Shown here piece by piece: positions 35,426 to 43,552 of a stretch of DNA of 64,000 nt (position 1 is the stretch's first letter; every line of letters begins with the position of its first letter). The notes below the pieces were generated by a model. That model saw nothing but the letters and a program-made list of their open reading frames with translations, did no database searches and was not told the origin of the DNA. Origin of the DNA: J029 sp964482495 (lineage in GTDB: Bacteria; Planctomycetota; UBA1135); NCBI GenBank assembly GCA_964482495.1, contig CAYZXS010000019.1, forward strand, positions 3,282 through 67,281. The letters run 5' to 3'. The position numbers and the translations under genes were made by a program.

Positions 35426-36334
35426 ATGCCCAAGCCCTTGATGAGAATCGCCGCTGCCTTGTTCGCCGGCTCCGCCTTGGCGGCCTCGCTCCACGGGCAG
35501 TGAAGCGGCTGAAAGAACCCCAGCCTGCCGGTCGGCAGGGAAGCCCTGAGCGCGGACCAGCAGGTCGACTCGACCTGGTCGTTCCACCTTTCCCAGACCT
35601 TCGCCTCCAGCGACGGCGTCCAGCGCGGCTCAACGGAGGTGCCGAACGCCGCCGACGCCGAGACCCGCTTCCGCGAGACCGCGCTGACCGTCCGCCACCG
35701 CGTGCCGTCGGGCTTCGAATTCGGCGCCAGGATCCCGTGGGTGGACATCCACGCCGAGGAGAAGGGCAAGGCCGACGAGGACCTCAGCGGCATCGGCGAC
35801 CTGGCTCTGTTCGCCGAGAAGGAGGTCTTCTCCGGTGTCCGCGGCGTCCTGGGGCTGAAGCTGCCGACCGGCGAGGAGAAGAAGAGCCCGCGGCCGGGGG
35901 TGATCCCGCCGTCGCTGCTGCAGGTCGGCACCGGCACCTTCGACCCCTTCCTCGGCCTCGGCTGGCGCGGCGGCAGCGGCCAGTTGCTGTGGTCCCTGAA
36001 CGGCGTCTGGCAGCTTCCCATCGGCGAGAGCGACGCCGAGCTGGCCCCGGGCCAGGTGCTCCACTTGGCCTTCGCGGCCGGGCACGCAGTCAGCGACGAC
36101 TTCACGGTCAGCCTGGGCTTGGAGGCCCTGTTCCGCGACCGCGATGAGCTCATGGGCGTCGAGATGGCCGGCACCGGCTCGTCGATCTGGTCGGTCACAC
36201 CGGGCCTGAACTGGGCCGTGAGCGAGAACACCAGCCTCGACCTGCTGGCCCGACTCCCGGTGGAGGCGCAGGTGAACCGGACCCAAGTGGTGCCCGGGGC
36301 CCTGGTCCTTTTCGGCCTCAGCTACCGCTTCTGA
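35426..36334 (+). CDS. predicted outer-membrane beta-barrel selenoprotein with U-x-x-U motif
   Basis: ATG 35426 opens a signal peptide (MRIAAALFAGSALAASLHGQ). TGA occurs at 35501-35503 and 35510-35512, then the same frame is open to TGA 36334. Decoding both internal TGAs as selenocysteine gives 302 residues with U26-S-G-U29 followed by KNPSLPVGR, the spacing of a CxxC motif at the start of the mature protein. The rest alternates in barrel-like strands (FEFGARIPWVDIHAE, GVRGVLGLKLPTGEE, WSLNGVWQLPIGE) and ends in aromatic SYRF, as in outer-membrane barrel proteins of the 'transporter'/DUF3187-like type. A hairpin with loop GGTC follows at SECIS distance for both TGAs. A double-nonsense pseudogene is the alternative. 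PhzF follows after 7 bases. Confidence 0.72.
35524..35539 (+). promoter_or_regulatory. putative SECIS hairpin serving two UGA codons
   Basis: Perfect 6-bp stem CCTGCC / GGCAGG with loop GGTC (35530-35533). The stem starts 11 nt and the loop 17 nt after the second TGA, as I recall for E. coli fdhF; the loop is 26 nt after the first TGA, also within the known bacterial range. The loop core matches that of the hairpin at 2780-2798. Confidence 0.6.
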
Positions 36335-36341
36335 GGTCACG

Positions 36342-37184
36342 ATGGAGCTGAAGCTCTTCCAGGTCGACGCCTTCGCCCAGGCGCCGCTCGGCGGCAATCC
36401 GGCGGCGGTCGTTCCGCTGCAGGCGTGGCTCCCGGCCGGCCTGATGCAGGCGATCGCGGCCGAGAACAACCTCGCCGAGACCGCCTTCTTCGTGCCCGAC
36501 CCGAGCGCCGACGCCGACTTCAGCCTGCGCTGGTTCACGCCCGCGGTCGAGGTCGAGCTGTGCGGCCACGCCACCCTGGCGGCGGCCTTCGCGCTGTTCC
36601 ATCACCTCGGCTGGCCGGGGGACCGGGTCCGCTTCCAGAGCCGCAGCGGTCCGCTGGCCGTCCAGCGCGACGGCGAGCTCCTGGAGCTGGACATCCCGGC
36701 GCGGCCGGGGGCGCCGGCCGCAGGCGAGGGGCCGGCGGAAGCGGTCGCCGCCGCGATCGGCACCGCACCGGAGGCTGTGCTGGTCGCGGACGAGGACTGG
36801 ATGGCGGTGCTGGCGAAGGAGGTGGCGGTGCGGCGGCTGCGGCCGGATCTCGACGCCGTGGCCGGGCTGCCCGCGCGCGGCCTGATCGTGACCGCACCCG
36901 CCGACGGCATCGAGGTCGATTTCGTGTCGCGCTTCTTCGCCCCGGCCGTGGGCGTGCCGGAGGACCCGGCGACCGGTTCCGCCCACACGACCCTGGCGCC
37001 GTACTGGGCCGAGCGCCTGGAGCGAAGCGAGCTGCGGGCGATCCAGCTGTCCGCCCGGCTGGGCGAGCTGCGCTGCCGCTATGACCAGGCCGCTGGGCGA
37101 GTCGCCATCGCCGGCCGCGCCTTCCCGTACCTCCAAGGACGGATCCAGATCCCGGAGCCCCAAACGGGGTCAGACATCGATTGA
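36342..37184 (+). CDS. PhzF-family epimerase/isomerase-like protein
   Basis: 280 residues, the usual PhzF length (diaminopimelate-epimerase fold, two related halves). Family motifs: FQVDAFAQAPLGGNPAAVV at the start, ENNLAETAF (catalytic-type Glu), LRWFTPAVEVELCGHAT and, in the second half, RFFAPAVGVPEDPATGSAH. Cytoplasmic; PhzF itself isomerises a phenazine precursor, but most homologues have unknown substrates and no phenazine genes are here. GAGG lies before the ATG, 7 bases after the barrel selenoprotein stop, so both are probably co-transcribed. The last residues (QTGSDID) and stop are encoded inside a REP-like palindrome, so the natural C-terminus has been replaced or extended by the repeat. 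Confidence 0.88.
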   Translation: MELKLFQVDAFAQAPLGGNPAAVVPLQAWLPAGLMQAIAAENNLAETAFFVPDPSADADFSLRWFTPAVEVELCGHATLAAAFALFHHLGWPGDRVRFQSRSGPLAVQRDGELLELDIPARPGAPAAGEGPAEAVAAAIGTAPEAVLVADEDWMAVLAKEVAVRRLRPDLDAVAGLPARGLIVTAPADGIEVDFVSRFFAPAVGVPEDPATGSAHTTLAPYWAERLERSELRAIQLSARLGELRCRYDQAAGRVAIAGRAFPYLQGRIQIPEPQTGSDID

Positions 37185-37230
37185 TATTCGATGTCGTACC
37201 TCGATTAACAACCGATGTCTGACCCCGTTT
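37162..37230. repeat. REP-like palindrome spanning a gene junction
   Basis: Perfect 18-nt arms (37162-37179, 37213-37230) with the core GGGGTCAGACATCG. The 33-nt centre is AT-rich and carries short ATTCGAT/TCGATT copies. Such GGGGTCAGA palindromes are typical REP elements associated with RAYT transposases. The element encodes the end of the PhzF gene and the beginning of the next gene. Confidence 0.7.
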
Positions 37231-38078
37231 TTGTTGCCCTCCCTGACCGTCGGCTGCGGCTCTGGGACCATGGCGGGGACGGAGCCCCGGTGCTGTTCCT
37301 GCACGGCTTCCTCGATACCGGCCGCAGCTTCGACACCGTCGCCTCGCTGCTCCCGCCCACCTTGCGCGCCTTGTGCCTGGACTTCCGCGGCCACGGCGGA
37401 TCGGACCGGGTGCCGCGTTCGGCCAGCTACCACCAGCTCGACCATCTGAAGGACCTGGTCGAGACCGTCGACCACCTCACCGCCCGCGGCCTGGCGCCGG
37501 CTGCGATCGCCGGGTATTCGATGGGCGGGATCATCGCCCTGCTCCTGGCTGGCACCCTCCCCCACCTGGTCGACCGCCTGCTGCTGATCGAGAGCCTCGG
37601 CGCCCTGCCCGAAACCCCGGAAGGCCAGGTCGACCGCCTCGGCCGCGCCCTCGAGAAGCTGCGCAAGGGTCCGGCCCGCTTCCGAAGCTTCGCCGACCCG
37701 GAGGCCGCCGTCGACCGCGTGCTCGAGAACAACCCCGGCCTGACCCGCGCCGGCGCCGAGCGCATGGTCCGCCCGGTGCTGCGCCAGCGCGAAGACGGCC
37801 GCTGGGAGTTCCCGCTCGACCCGCGCCTGCGCGGCCCCAGCCCGGTCCGCTTCCCCGAGGATTTCTGGCGCGAGCTCATCGGCCGCGTCGCCGCCCCGGT
37901 CGAGCTGCTCGAAGGTGAGCACGGCCTGCTGCCCCGCTTCGACGGCACCGAACCCCGCTTCGCCTGCTTCCCGCGCGCCAACAAGCGCCGGATCGCGGGC
38001 GCCGGTCACGCCTTACACGTGGACGCGCCCGAGGAAGTCGTGGCGGCGCTGACGCGGCTGTTCGAAACCGCCACATAG
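37215..38078 (+). CDS. alpha/beta-hydrolase
   Basis: 287 residues, cytoplasmic (no signal peptide). Standard alpha/beta-hydrolase fold: oxyanion LFLHGFLDTG, LDFRGHGGSD, nucleophile elbow AGYSMGG, cap domain about 140-220, and catalytic His in GAGHALHVD. Close to the MhpC/menH-like esterase group; substrate unknown. The ATG and first six codons (M-S-D-P-V-F) lie in the right arm of the REP-like palindrome, so the start may be an accident of the insertion. No other in-frame start precedes the conserved VLFLHG strand closely, so the start is accepted. It may be read from the selenoprotein-PhzF transcript. Confidence 0.85.
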   Translation: MSDPVFVALPDRRLRLWDHGGDGAPVLFLHGFLDTGRSFDTVASLLPPTLRALCLDFRGHGGSDRVPRSASYHQLDHLKDLVETVDHLTARGLAPAAIAGYSMGGIIALLLAGTLPHLVDRLLLIESLGALPETPEGQVDRLGRALEKLRKGPARFRSFADPEAAVDRVLENNPGLTRAGAERMVRPVLRQREDGRWEFPLDPRLRGPSPVRFPEDFWRELIGRVAAPVELLEGEHGLLPRFDGTEPRFACFPRANKRRIAGAGHALHVDAPEEVVAALTRLFETAT

Positions 38079-38123
38079 CTCTGACTCTATGCCGAAGGGG
38101 ACGTCACCGATCGGGCCAATGAA

Positions 38124-38142
38124 CCTACCTTCCGGGGGTAGG
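38124..38142. other. small hairpin before ATG 38150
   Basis: CCTACC / GGTAGG stem with a 7-nt loop, ending 7 nt before the start codon. It could be a weak terminator or occlude translation initiation; nothing more supports either. Confidence 0.3.
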
Positions 38143-38149
38143 CGGATTC

Positions 38150-39190
38150 ATGAGAGCACACCTTTCGATTCTGGCCCTCGCGATCTGGTCATGCGGAGGG
38201 CCTGATGCCTCTCGCCCGCCTCTTGACGGCCAGTTTGTGGCAGTCGATCAAGATAGAGCACTCTCCACCGGCAGGGTGGTCTGGCCCAATGGGATCACCG
38301 TCAATGGCGCCCTCGTTCAAGTTCGCACGAAGGACGAAGCCGCCTGGAGCAATTACGGCCACTCCGACCAATCAGGCGCCTTCACCCTTCCGCAAGCTGA
38401 GGAAGCTGCCTTTGTTCGCGCCTTCTGGGCAGAAGGAGCCGTCCGCATTTTCCCCTATTTCCCCTCCGATGACCCCGTTCGTCATGCCCCCGGAATCTCC
38501 TGGAGTTCCGCCTCCCTGCAAGTCAAAGACTTGTTGAGCGGAGACCTCATCCTCGATCGAGTCTTCGGGTCGAGCCCGAACACTTACCAGATCTCTGGTT
38601 CTGTTCGAATGGAGGACGGTTCACCAATCCCGCCGCGCAGCCGGGTCTTTTTTCAACCGCTTCCGGGCGGACCGACGACTCGGTTTTTCTTTATCCAACC
38701 AGGTGACGGCAGCTTCCTCGTGCCTCATTCTGGCTTCACTCGTCGCGGCTTCGTCGACCGAGCCGCATCGGTCGAGTCTTGGCGGGTTCGGGTTGAGACA
38801 AGCCACGGCGCCGAGTGGACCACTGAAATCGACCATCCCGCAGCTGATTCCTGGATTCGGGGAGTGGACTTGGCCATCCCCGATCTGCCCTTCTTTGAAG
38901 GGGAAGTCATCTCAGCTGAGTCTCGGGAATCCGTGGAGGCCGCTGTCATTCGGTTCGATGATTCGGCGGAGGGAGAAGATCCGCTCACCTGGGTGAGCAA
39001 TGGCGATTGGGAGGTCTCACACCGCTCCGACGACCGCGGTCGTTTCCGGATCTACCTCCAGGAAGGAAGGCTCCCGAACAGACTGCGAGTCTGGAAGGGT
39101 GGCTTCCAGGACTGGGAAGCTCCGCCTTCGGTCCTGACGAACCTCGTGGCCGGAACCTTCCTCCGAGTTCCTCTCCAACCAGAAGACTAG
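38150..39190 (+). CDS. putative lipoprotein with carboxypeptidase-regulatory-like repeats, atypical base composition
   Basis: 346 residues. The N-terminus (LSILALAIWSCGG) resembles a lipoprotein signal though Trp at -2 is unusual. The rest is two or three beta-sandwich repeats of carboxypeptidase-regulatory type (GALVQVRTKDEAAW then SDQSGAFTLPQ; EAAVIRFDDSAEGE then SDDRGRFRIYL). No enzymatic motif. It is visibly richer in A and T than its neighbours, like the tail of the sigma fusion at 15478-17090, suggesting a shared foreign or young origin. It converges on the large envelope-operon gene with an 8-base gap. Confidence 0.6.
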   Translation: MRAHLSILALAIWSCGGPDASRPPLDGQFVAVDQDRALSTGRVVWPNGITVNGALVQVRTKDEAAWSNYGHSDQSGAFTLPQAEEAAFVRAFWAEGAVRIFPYFPSDDPVRHAPGISWSSASLQVKDLLSGDLILDRVFGSSPNTYQISGSVRMEDGSPIPPRSRVFFQPLPGGPTTRFFFIQPGDGSFLVPHSGFTRRGFVDRAASVESWRVRVETSHGAEWTTEIDHPAADSWIRGVDLAIPDLPFFEGEVISAESRESVEAAVIRFDDSAEGEDPLTWVSNGDWEVSHRSDDRGRFRIYLQEGRLPNRLRVWKGGFQDWEAPPSVLTNLVAGTFLRVPLQPED

Positions 39191-39198
39191 GGCCGACC

Positions 39199-42100
39199 CT
39201 ACCGCACCTGCAGCAGCGGCGTGAAGTAGCGGTAGTAGATCTCCAGGCTCAGGACGCACATCGCCGTCGTGTAGCTGCGGTCGCGGTTGTCGTCCCCCGC
39301 GTAGCGCGCGTACAGGCTGATCGGCCGCCACGACCCGTCGGCCTCCTGCCCCTCCAGCAGGCTCACCTTCATGCGCTCATTCCAGCGATCCCAGTCCGCC
39401 CCGCCAATGCGGAAGCTGGCCAGCGTGCCGTAGTACCAGAAGTACAGGTTGCCGGTCGCTTGATAGACGAAGGCGTCCTCGGTGTCGAAGCGGAAGCCGT
39501 CCGGCGCCCGCTGGCTGAGGAAGGCCCGCGCCCGGGCGTAGTGGGCCTCGTCCAAGTTCTCACCCAGCAGCGAGGCCGCGAACAAACCCGCCGGGGTCGA
39601 CGCCGGTAGCGTCGGATAGGACGACCGCAGCCGCGCCGGGTCGTGGCTGTAGCGGAACCAGCCCTGCTCCCGGTCGACCGAGCGGCGCAGGAAGCCGCGC
39701 GCCGCCTCGAAGGCCCGGTCCGGCACCTCCAGCCCGCCGATGCGCGCCGACTCCAGCGCCATCACCTGCCAAGAGGTCACCGAGACCCGCGGCCAGGTGT
39801 CGTTCTGCCACACCTCGCCGTCGGGGTAGTAGTAGCCCCAGCCGCCGTCGCGCTCGGGGTTCCGCGACCGCGCCTGTTTGCGCAGGATCCACGCCACCGC
39901 CTTCTCCAGCGGCGCCCGCAGCCGCTCGTCCCGCGTCAGCGCGTAGCACTCGGCCAGCGCGTAGGTGGTGACCCCGTGGCTGTAGGCGTTCGAGTCGCCG
40001 AAGTGGCCGGTCTGCGGGTCCTGCACCGCCAGCAAGAAGCCGATGGCGCGCTCCGCGACCGCCGAGTACTCGCTGCCCGACTGCTGGGTGTGGCCGGCGC
40101 CGAGGAAGGCCAGCAAGCCGAGCCCGGTCTTGCCGATGACGACGTGGCGGTACTTCTCGTGCTTGTCGGCCGCGCTGCCCCAGTAGCCCTCGCTGGACTG
40201 AATCCGCGCCAGATACGCCAGCCCCGCGGCGACCGCCGCCTCGGTCTCCACGCTGCCGCCGAACTCGCGCAGCGCGACCTCCTTCTCGACCCCGAAGCGG
40301 TTCTTGTAGGGCGTGTGCTCGAGCCGCTCCGGACCCGCCAGCGCCACCGGCTCGGCCGACTCCGCCACCTCGACGGCGCGGAAGGCCGGCGCCAGCTCCT
40401 CGGCAGGCGGCTCGGGGAGCGTCCGCTTGCCCAGCCGCCGCGGCCCGGCGTCGCTCCGGCTGCGATGCTCGGGGGCGAGCGCCGCCGGCGGCGACAACAT
40501 GGCAACGGCGCCGACCGCGGCCTCGGTGCGCTCAGCGGCCTCGAAGGGCTCGTCGCCGCCGCGCAAGGCGATCGACGGCAGCTCGCGCTGCCGCGGCGAG
40601 AAGCCCGGGGTGCTCGACGCCCCGGTGCCGCGGTCGATCGGCTGGTCGACGGCGCGCTCGAAGCGGGTGTCGTCCGGCAGCGCCTGGCCGTCGCTCTCCG
40701 GCACCGGGGTCCGGCCCGGGCGCCGCCGCGGGCCGGCGTCCAACCGCCGCTCCGGCCGCGGCGTGCTGCGGGCGGCGAGCAAGGGCAAGGCCTCCGCCCG
40801 CTGCTCGGTGGCGGCCAGCTCGACCGTGGCCTCGCGGACCGCACGCAGCTCGACGTTCGGAACGCCGCGGCCGCCCGGCCGCAGCTCCAGCTCGGCGGCC
40901 GCCGGCGCGCCGCCGGCATCGAGCCGACGCTGCTCCGCGCGCGCCATGGCCAGCGCCCCGGGGGAGGCCGCGCCCGCCCCGGCCTGCTCGGCGGAAGGCG
41001 CGCGCCGCGCCGGCCCGGATCCAGGCTGGCGCTGGGGCCGATCCAGCGCCTCGGCGGCGGACGCCGCGATCAGCTCCATCTCCGGTGCCGGCTCGGCCCG
41101 GGCCTCGGCCGCGGGGTCGGCCGGCGCGAGGGAGTCGGCGCGCATCGCCACCAAGGGCATCTCGCTCGCGCGAGGCTGCAGCTCCGCCCGCTGGCGTTCG
41201 AGCGGCGCGTCGAGCTCGGCCTCCGCCATGGCCAGCGGCCCCCGCGCGGCCATGTCGGGCTCGCCGGCGGCCGCCGCCAGCAGGTCGGCCCTCGCGCCGC
41301 CGCGGCGCTCCGGCTCCGCGAGGCTGCGGCCGGTCTCGCGACGAGTGGCGGTGGCCTCGGCCAGGTCGAGGTCACGCGCCTCCCCGGTGAAGCGCTCGAC
41401 CCGCTCGACGGGCGTGGCCACGGCCAAGGCGGAGCGCGGGTCGGCCTCGCTGCGGTCGGGGGTCTCGGCGTCGGCCGCCGCGCTGGTGAAGCGCGGGGCC
41501 TCGACCAGCCGCGCCGCCTGCCGCTCCTGCGCCAGCAACGACGGCCGGGCGGAGTCCTCGGCCAGGCGCGCGCTCTCGGCGCGCGCCGGGTTGGCCAGCT
41601 CCATCGGGCTGCGCTCGGCGCCGTCGGCGCGTTCGCTGACCTGGACCGTCAGCCGCGGCGCCTGCTCCGAGCGCCGCTCGAAGGCCTCCTCCGGCGTCCG
41701 CATCTGCTCGACGGTCTCGGCCGCAGCGGCCTGCTCGCTGCGGGCGTGCTCGGCGAGCAGCCGGTCGGGGGCCGCCGCCACCTCCGCCGTCGTCCGCGTC
41801 ACCCGCCGCTCGGGCGCGGCCTCGACCGGCGCGTCCTCGAACTCGGCGCGGGTGCGCAGGGGCTCGGCCACGACCACCGCCGAACGGTCGGTGTCGAGCT
41901 CGCCGCCGAAGGCGCGGTGAGCGGCGCGGCTCGGAGCCGTCACCGCGGCCAGCTTGATCCGGAACAAGGCGTCCCGCTCCGGCAGATCGACGTCGCTGCC
42001 GTCGGGATAGAGGCCCCGGAACCACAGCAAGAGCAGGATGTGCAGCACCACGGCCGCCATCACGCACTTGTAGAGCAGGTCCATGGCCTCCCAGCGCTTG

Positions 42101-43116
42101 GCCAGCCAGGCCAGCAGCGCCAGCAGCAGCAGCGAGGCGAAGACCGCGAGGTCGACCCAGCCGATCGGCTTGCCCGGCACCGGGAACAGCTCGCGCGAGC
42201 GGGCGCGGTACAGGTCCGAGCCGCCGGCGCCGCCCTCGCCGTCCTCGACCGCGAACAGCAGCGCGAAGCCGTCCGGCGACGGCGCCGGACCGCGCTCGGA
42301 GGCGGGGCCGTTCAGACCGGGCAGCCCTTCGCAGGGCAGCCACTCGCCGCGGTCGCTGACGCTGCGGTAGAGGTCGAAGCCGCCGGCGCCGCCGCTGCGG
42401 TCCGAGGCGAACAGGATCGTCCGGGCGTCGCCGACGAAGGCCGGTTCGCGCTCCTCGAAGGGCGTGTTGAGGGCCGCCAAGGGCTCGACCAGGCCGTCCG
42501 GCCCGGCCAGCCACAGGTCGAAGTCGCGGCGCGCACCGCGCGGCCGGTCGGAGGCGAAGGCCAGCGCCCGGCTGCCCGGCAGCGGCGCCGGGTCGGTGTC
42601 GTCGTAGGCGCTGTTGACGCCCGGCCCGACCACCTCAGCCGGCCCGAAGACCCCGTCGCGGTAGGAGGCGCGGAACAGGTCCAGCCCGCCCAGGGTGCCC
42701 GGCCGGTCGCTGGCGAAGTAGAGCGCGTCGCCGCCGAAGGCGGGCGCCCACTCGTCGCGGTCGCTGTTGACCGCCGGCAGCGGCTGCGGGTCCCGCGGCT
42801 CGCCGTCGACGATCTCGGCGATCCACAGGTCGCTGTTCAGGCCGCGCTCCCCCACCGGGAAGACCATCCAGCGGCCGTCGGGGGAGATCGCCGGCCGGCC
42901 CTCGTGGCCGGGGGAATTGACCTCGCCGCCGAGCGCTTCCGGGTCCTCCCAGACGGCGTAGCGCACGTCCTGGAAGGTGTCGCCGGCGTAGCGGCGCTCG
43001 CCGTCGGTGTAGCCCGACTCCTGCCCCAGGTAGGGCCGGAAGCGCAGATAGGCCAAGAAGAACCCCGCCGCGACCAGAGCGATCACGATCACGAGGTTCT
43101 TGCCGAGGTGCTTCAT
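39199..43116 (-). CDS. membrane fusion: PD40 propeller, TonB-like anchor, long linker, cyclase-fold domain
   Basis: 1305 residues. Order: TM helix at about 7-24; periplasmic PD40/TolB-like propeller at about 35-320 (GRPAISPDGRWMVF, DALYFASDRPG, TILFASDRSGG); TM at about 330-345 (DLAVFASLLLLALLAWL); a TonB-type TM at about 350-368 with H359 (VVLHILLLLWF); about 590 residues of low-complexity Ala/Glu/Arg linker; and at about 955-1300 a squalene-cyclase/prenyltransferase-like alpha/alpha-barrel (LAYLARIQSSEGYWGS, LYFWYYGT, LEIYYRY). The cyclase catalytic DxDD is not seen. The C-terminal part matches the protein at 9521-11086. Preceded by ExbD (22-base gap), ExbB and a TPR gene in one operon, so it likely receives proton-motive energy like TonB/TolA. 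Load or target unknown. Confidence 0.78.
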   Translation of the reverse strand: MKHLGKNLVIVIALVAAGFFLAYLRFRPYLGQESGYTDGERRYAGDTFQDVRYAVWEDPEALGGEVNSPGHEGRPAISPDGRWMVFPVGERGLNSDLWIAEIVDGEPRDPQPLPAVNSDRDEWAPAFGGDALYFASDRPGTLGGLDLFRASYRDGVFGPAEVVGPGVNSAYDDTDPAPLPGSRALAFASDRPRGARRDFDLWLAGPDGLVEPLAALNTPFEEREPAFVGDARTILFASDRSGGAGGFDLYRSVSDRGEWLPCEGLPGLNGPASERGPAPSPDGFALLFAVEDGEGGAGGSDLYRARSRELFPVPGKPIGWVDLAVFASLLLLALLAWLAKRWEAMDLLYKCVMAAVVLHILLLLWFRGLYPDGSDVDLPERDALFRIKLAAVTAPSRAAHRAFGGELDTDRSAVVVAEPLRTRAEFEDAPVEAAPERRVTRTTAEVAAAPDRLLAEHARSEQAAAAETVEQMRTPEEAFERRSEQAPRLTVQVSERADGAERSPMELANPARAESARLAEDSARPSLLAQERQAARLVEAPRFTSAAADAETPDRSEADPRSALAVATPVERVERFTGEARDLDLAEATATRRETGRSLAEPERRGGARADLLAAAAGEPDMAARGPLAMAEAELDAPLERQRAELQPRASEMPLVAMRADSLAPADPAAEARAEPAPEMELIAASAAEALDRPQRQPGSGPARRAPSAEQAGAGAASPGALAMARAEQRRLDAGGAPAAAELELRPGGRGVPNVELRAVREATVELAATEQRAEALPLLAARSTPRPERRLDAGPRRRPGRTPVPESDGQALPDDTRFERAVDQPIDRGTGASSTPGFSPRQRELPSIALRGGDEPFEAAERTEAAVGAVAMLSPPAALAPEHRSRSDAGPRRLGKRTLPEPPAEELAPAFRAVEVAESAEPVALAGPERLEHTPYKNRFGVEKEVALREFGGSVETEAAVAAGLAYLARIQSSEGYWGSAADKHEKYRHVVIGKTGLGLLAFLGAGHTQQSGSEYSAVAERAIGFLLAVQDPQTGHFGDSNAYSHGVTTYALAECYALTRDERLRAPLEKAVAWILRKQARSRNPERDGGWGYYYPDGEVWQNDTWPRVSVTSWQVMALESARIGGLEVPDRAFEAARGFLRRSVDREQGWFRYSHDPARLRSSYPTLPASTPAGLFAASLLGENLDEAHYARARAFLSQRAPDGFRFDTEDAFVYQATGNLYFWYYGTLASFRIGGADWDRWNERMKVSLLEGQEADGSWRPISLYARYAGDDNRDRSYTTAMCVLSLEIYYRYFTPLLQVR

Positions 43117-43138
43117 GCGCGGTGGCGAGCAGCCGGTG

Positions 43139-43552
43139 CTAGTTCTCCTCCAGGACGCTCACGGCGAGGTTGGCGAGCCCGGCGGCGCCGCAGGCGTTCA
43201 TGACCTTGACCACGTTCTCGTGGTGCGTCTGGCGGTCGCCGCGGATGGTCACCTGCATGTCCGGGTTGGTGGCCGCCGCCTGGCGCAGCGCGGTGCGCAG
43301 GCCCTGCTCGTCGACCACGGTGCCGCCGACCGACAGCCGCCCGTCCTGCAGCACGTTGACCACGATCTCCTCGGCGGTGGTCGGCGCGGCGCCGGCCTCG
43401 GCCGCCTCGGGCAGGTCCAGCTCGACCTGGCGCTCGGGGTCGAGGAAGGTCGTCGCCACCATGAAGAAGATCAGCAGCAGGAACACGACGTCGATCATCG
43501 ACGTCAGGTTCAGCGCCGGCTCCTCGTCGGGCGCGATGTCCGGGATCTTCAT
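43139..43552 (-). CDS. ExbD/TolR-family proton-channel subunit
   Basis: 137 residues: one N-terminal membrane helix with the essential Asp (LTSMIDVVFLLLIFFMV, D21, equivalent to ExbD Asp25) and a periplasmic domain ending in the ExbD/TolR fold (IRGDRQTHHENVVKVMNAC). With ExbB it forms the proton-driven motor of TonB/Tol systems in the inner membrane. Its ATG overlaps the ExbB stop (ATGA), and the large anchor gene follows after 22 bases. Confidence 0.93.
   Translation of the reverse strand: MKIPDIAPDEEPALNLTSMIDVVFLLLIFFMVATTFLDPERQVELDLPEAAEAGAAPTTAEEIVVNVLQDGRLSVGGTVVDEQGLRTALRQAAATNPDMQVTIRGDRQTHHENVVKVMNACGAAGLANLAVSVLEEN

Noticed and set aside
41000..42000. Tandem repeats in the long linker of the 39199-43116 protein
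   Set aside because: The segment is low-complexity Ala/Glu/Arg, but I could not find a fixed DNA repeat unit, so no repeat feature is listed.
39643..43203. 1186-codon open frame on the plus strand opposite the propeller/TonB-like gene
   Set aside because: Low-complexity, no recognisable motif, and opposite a gene with clear domains in an ordered operon.
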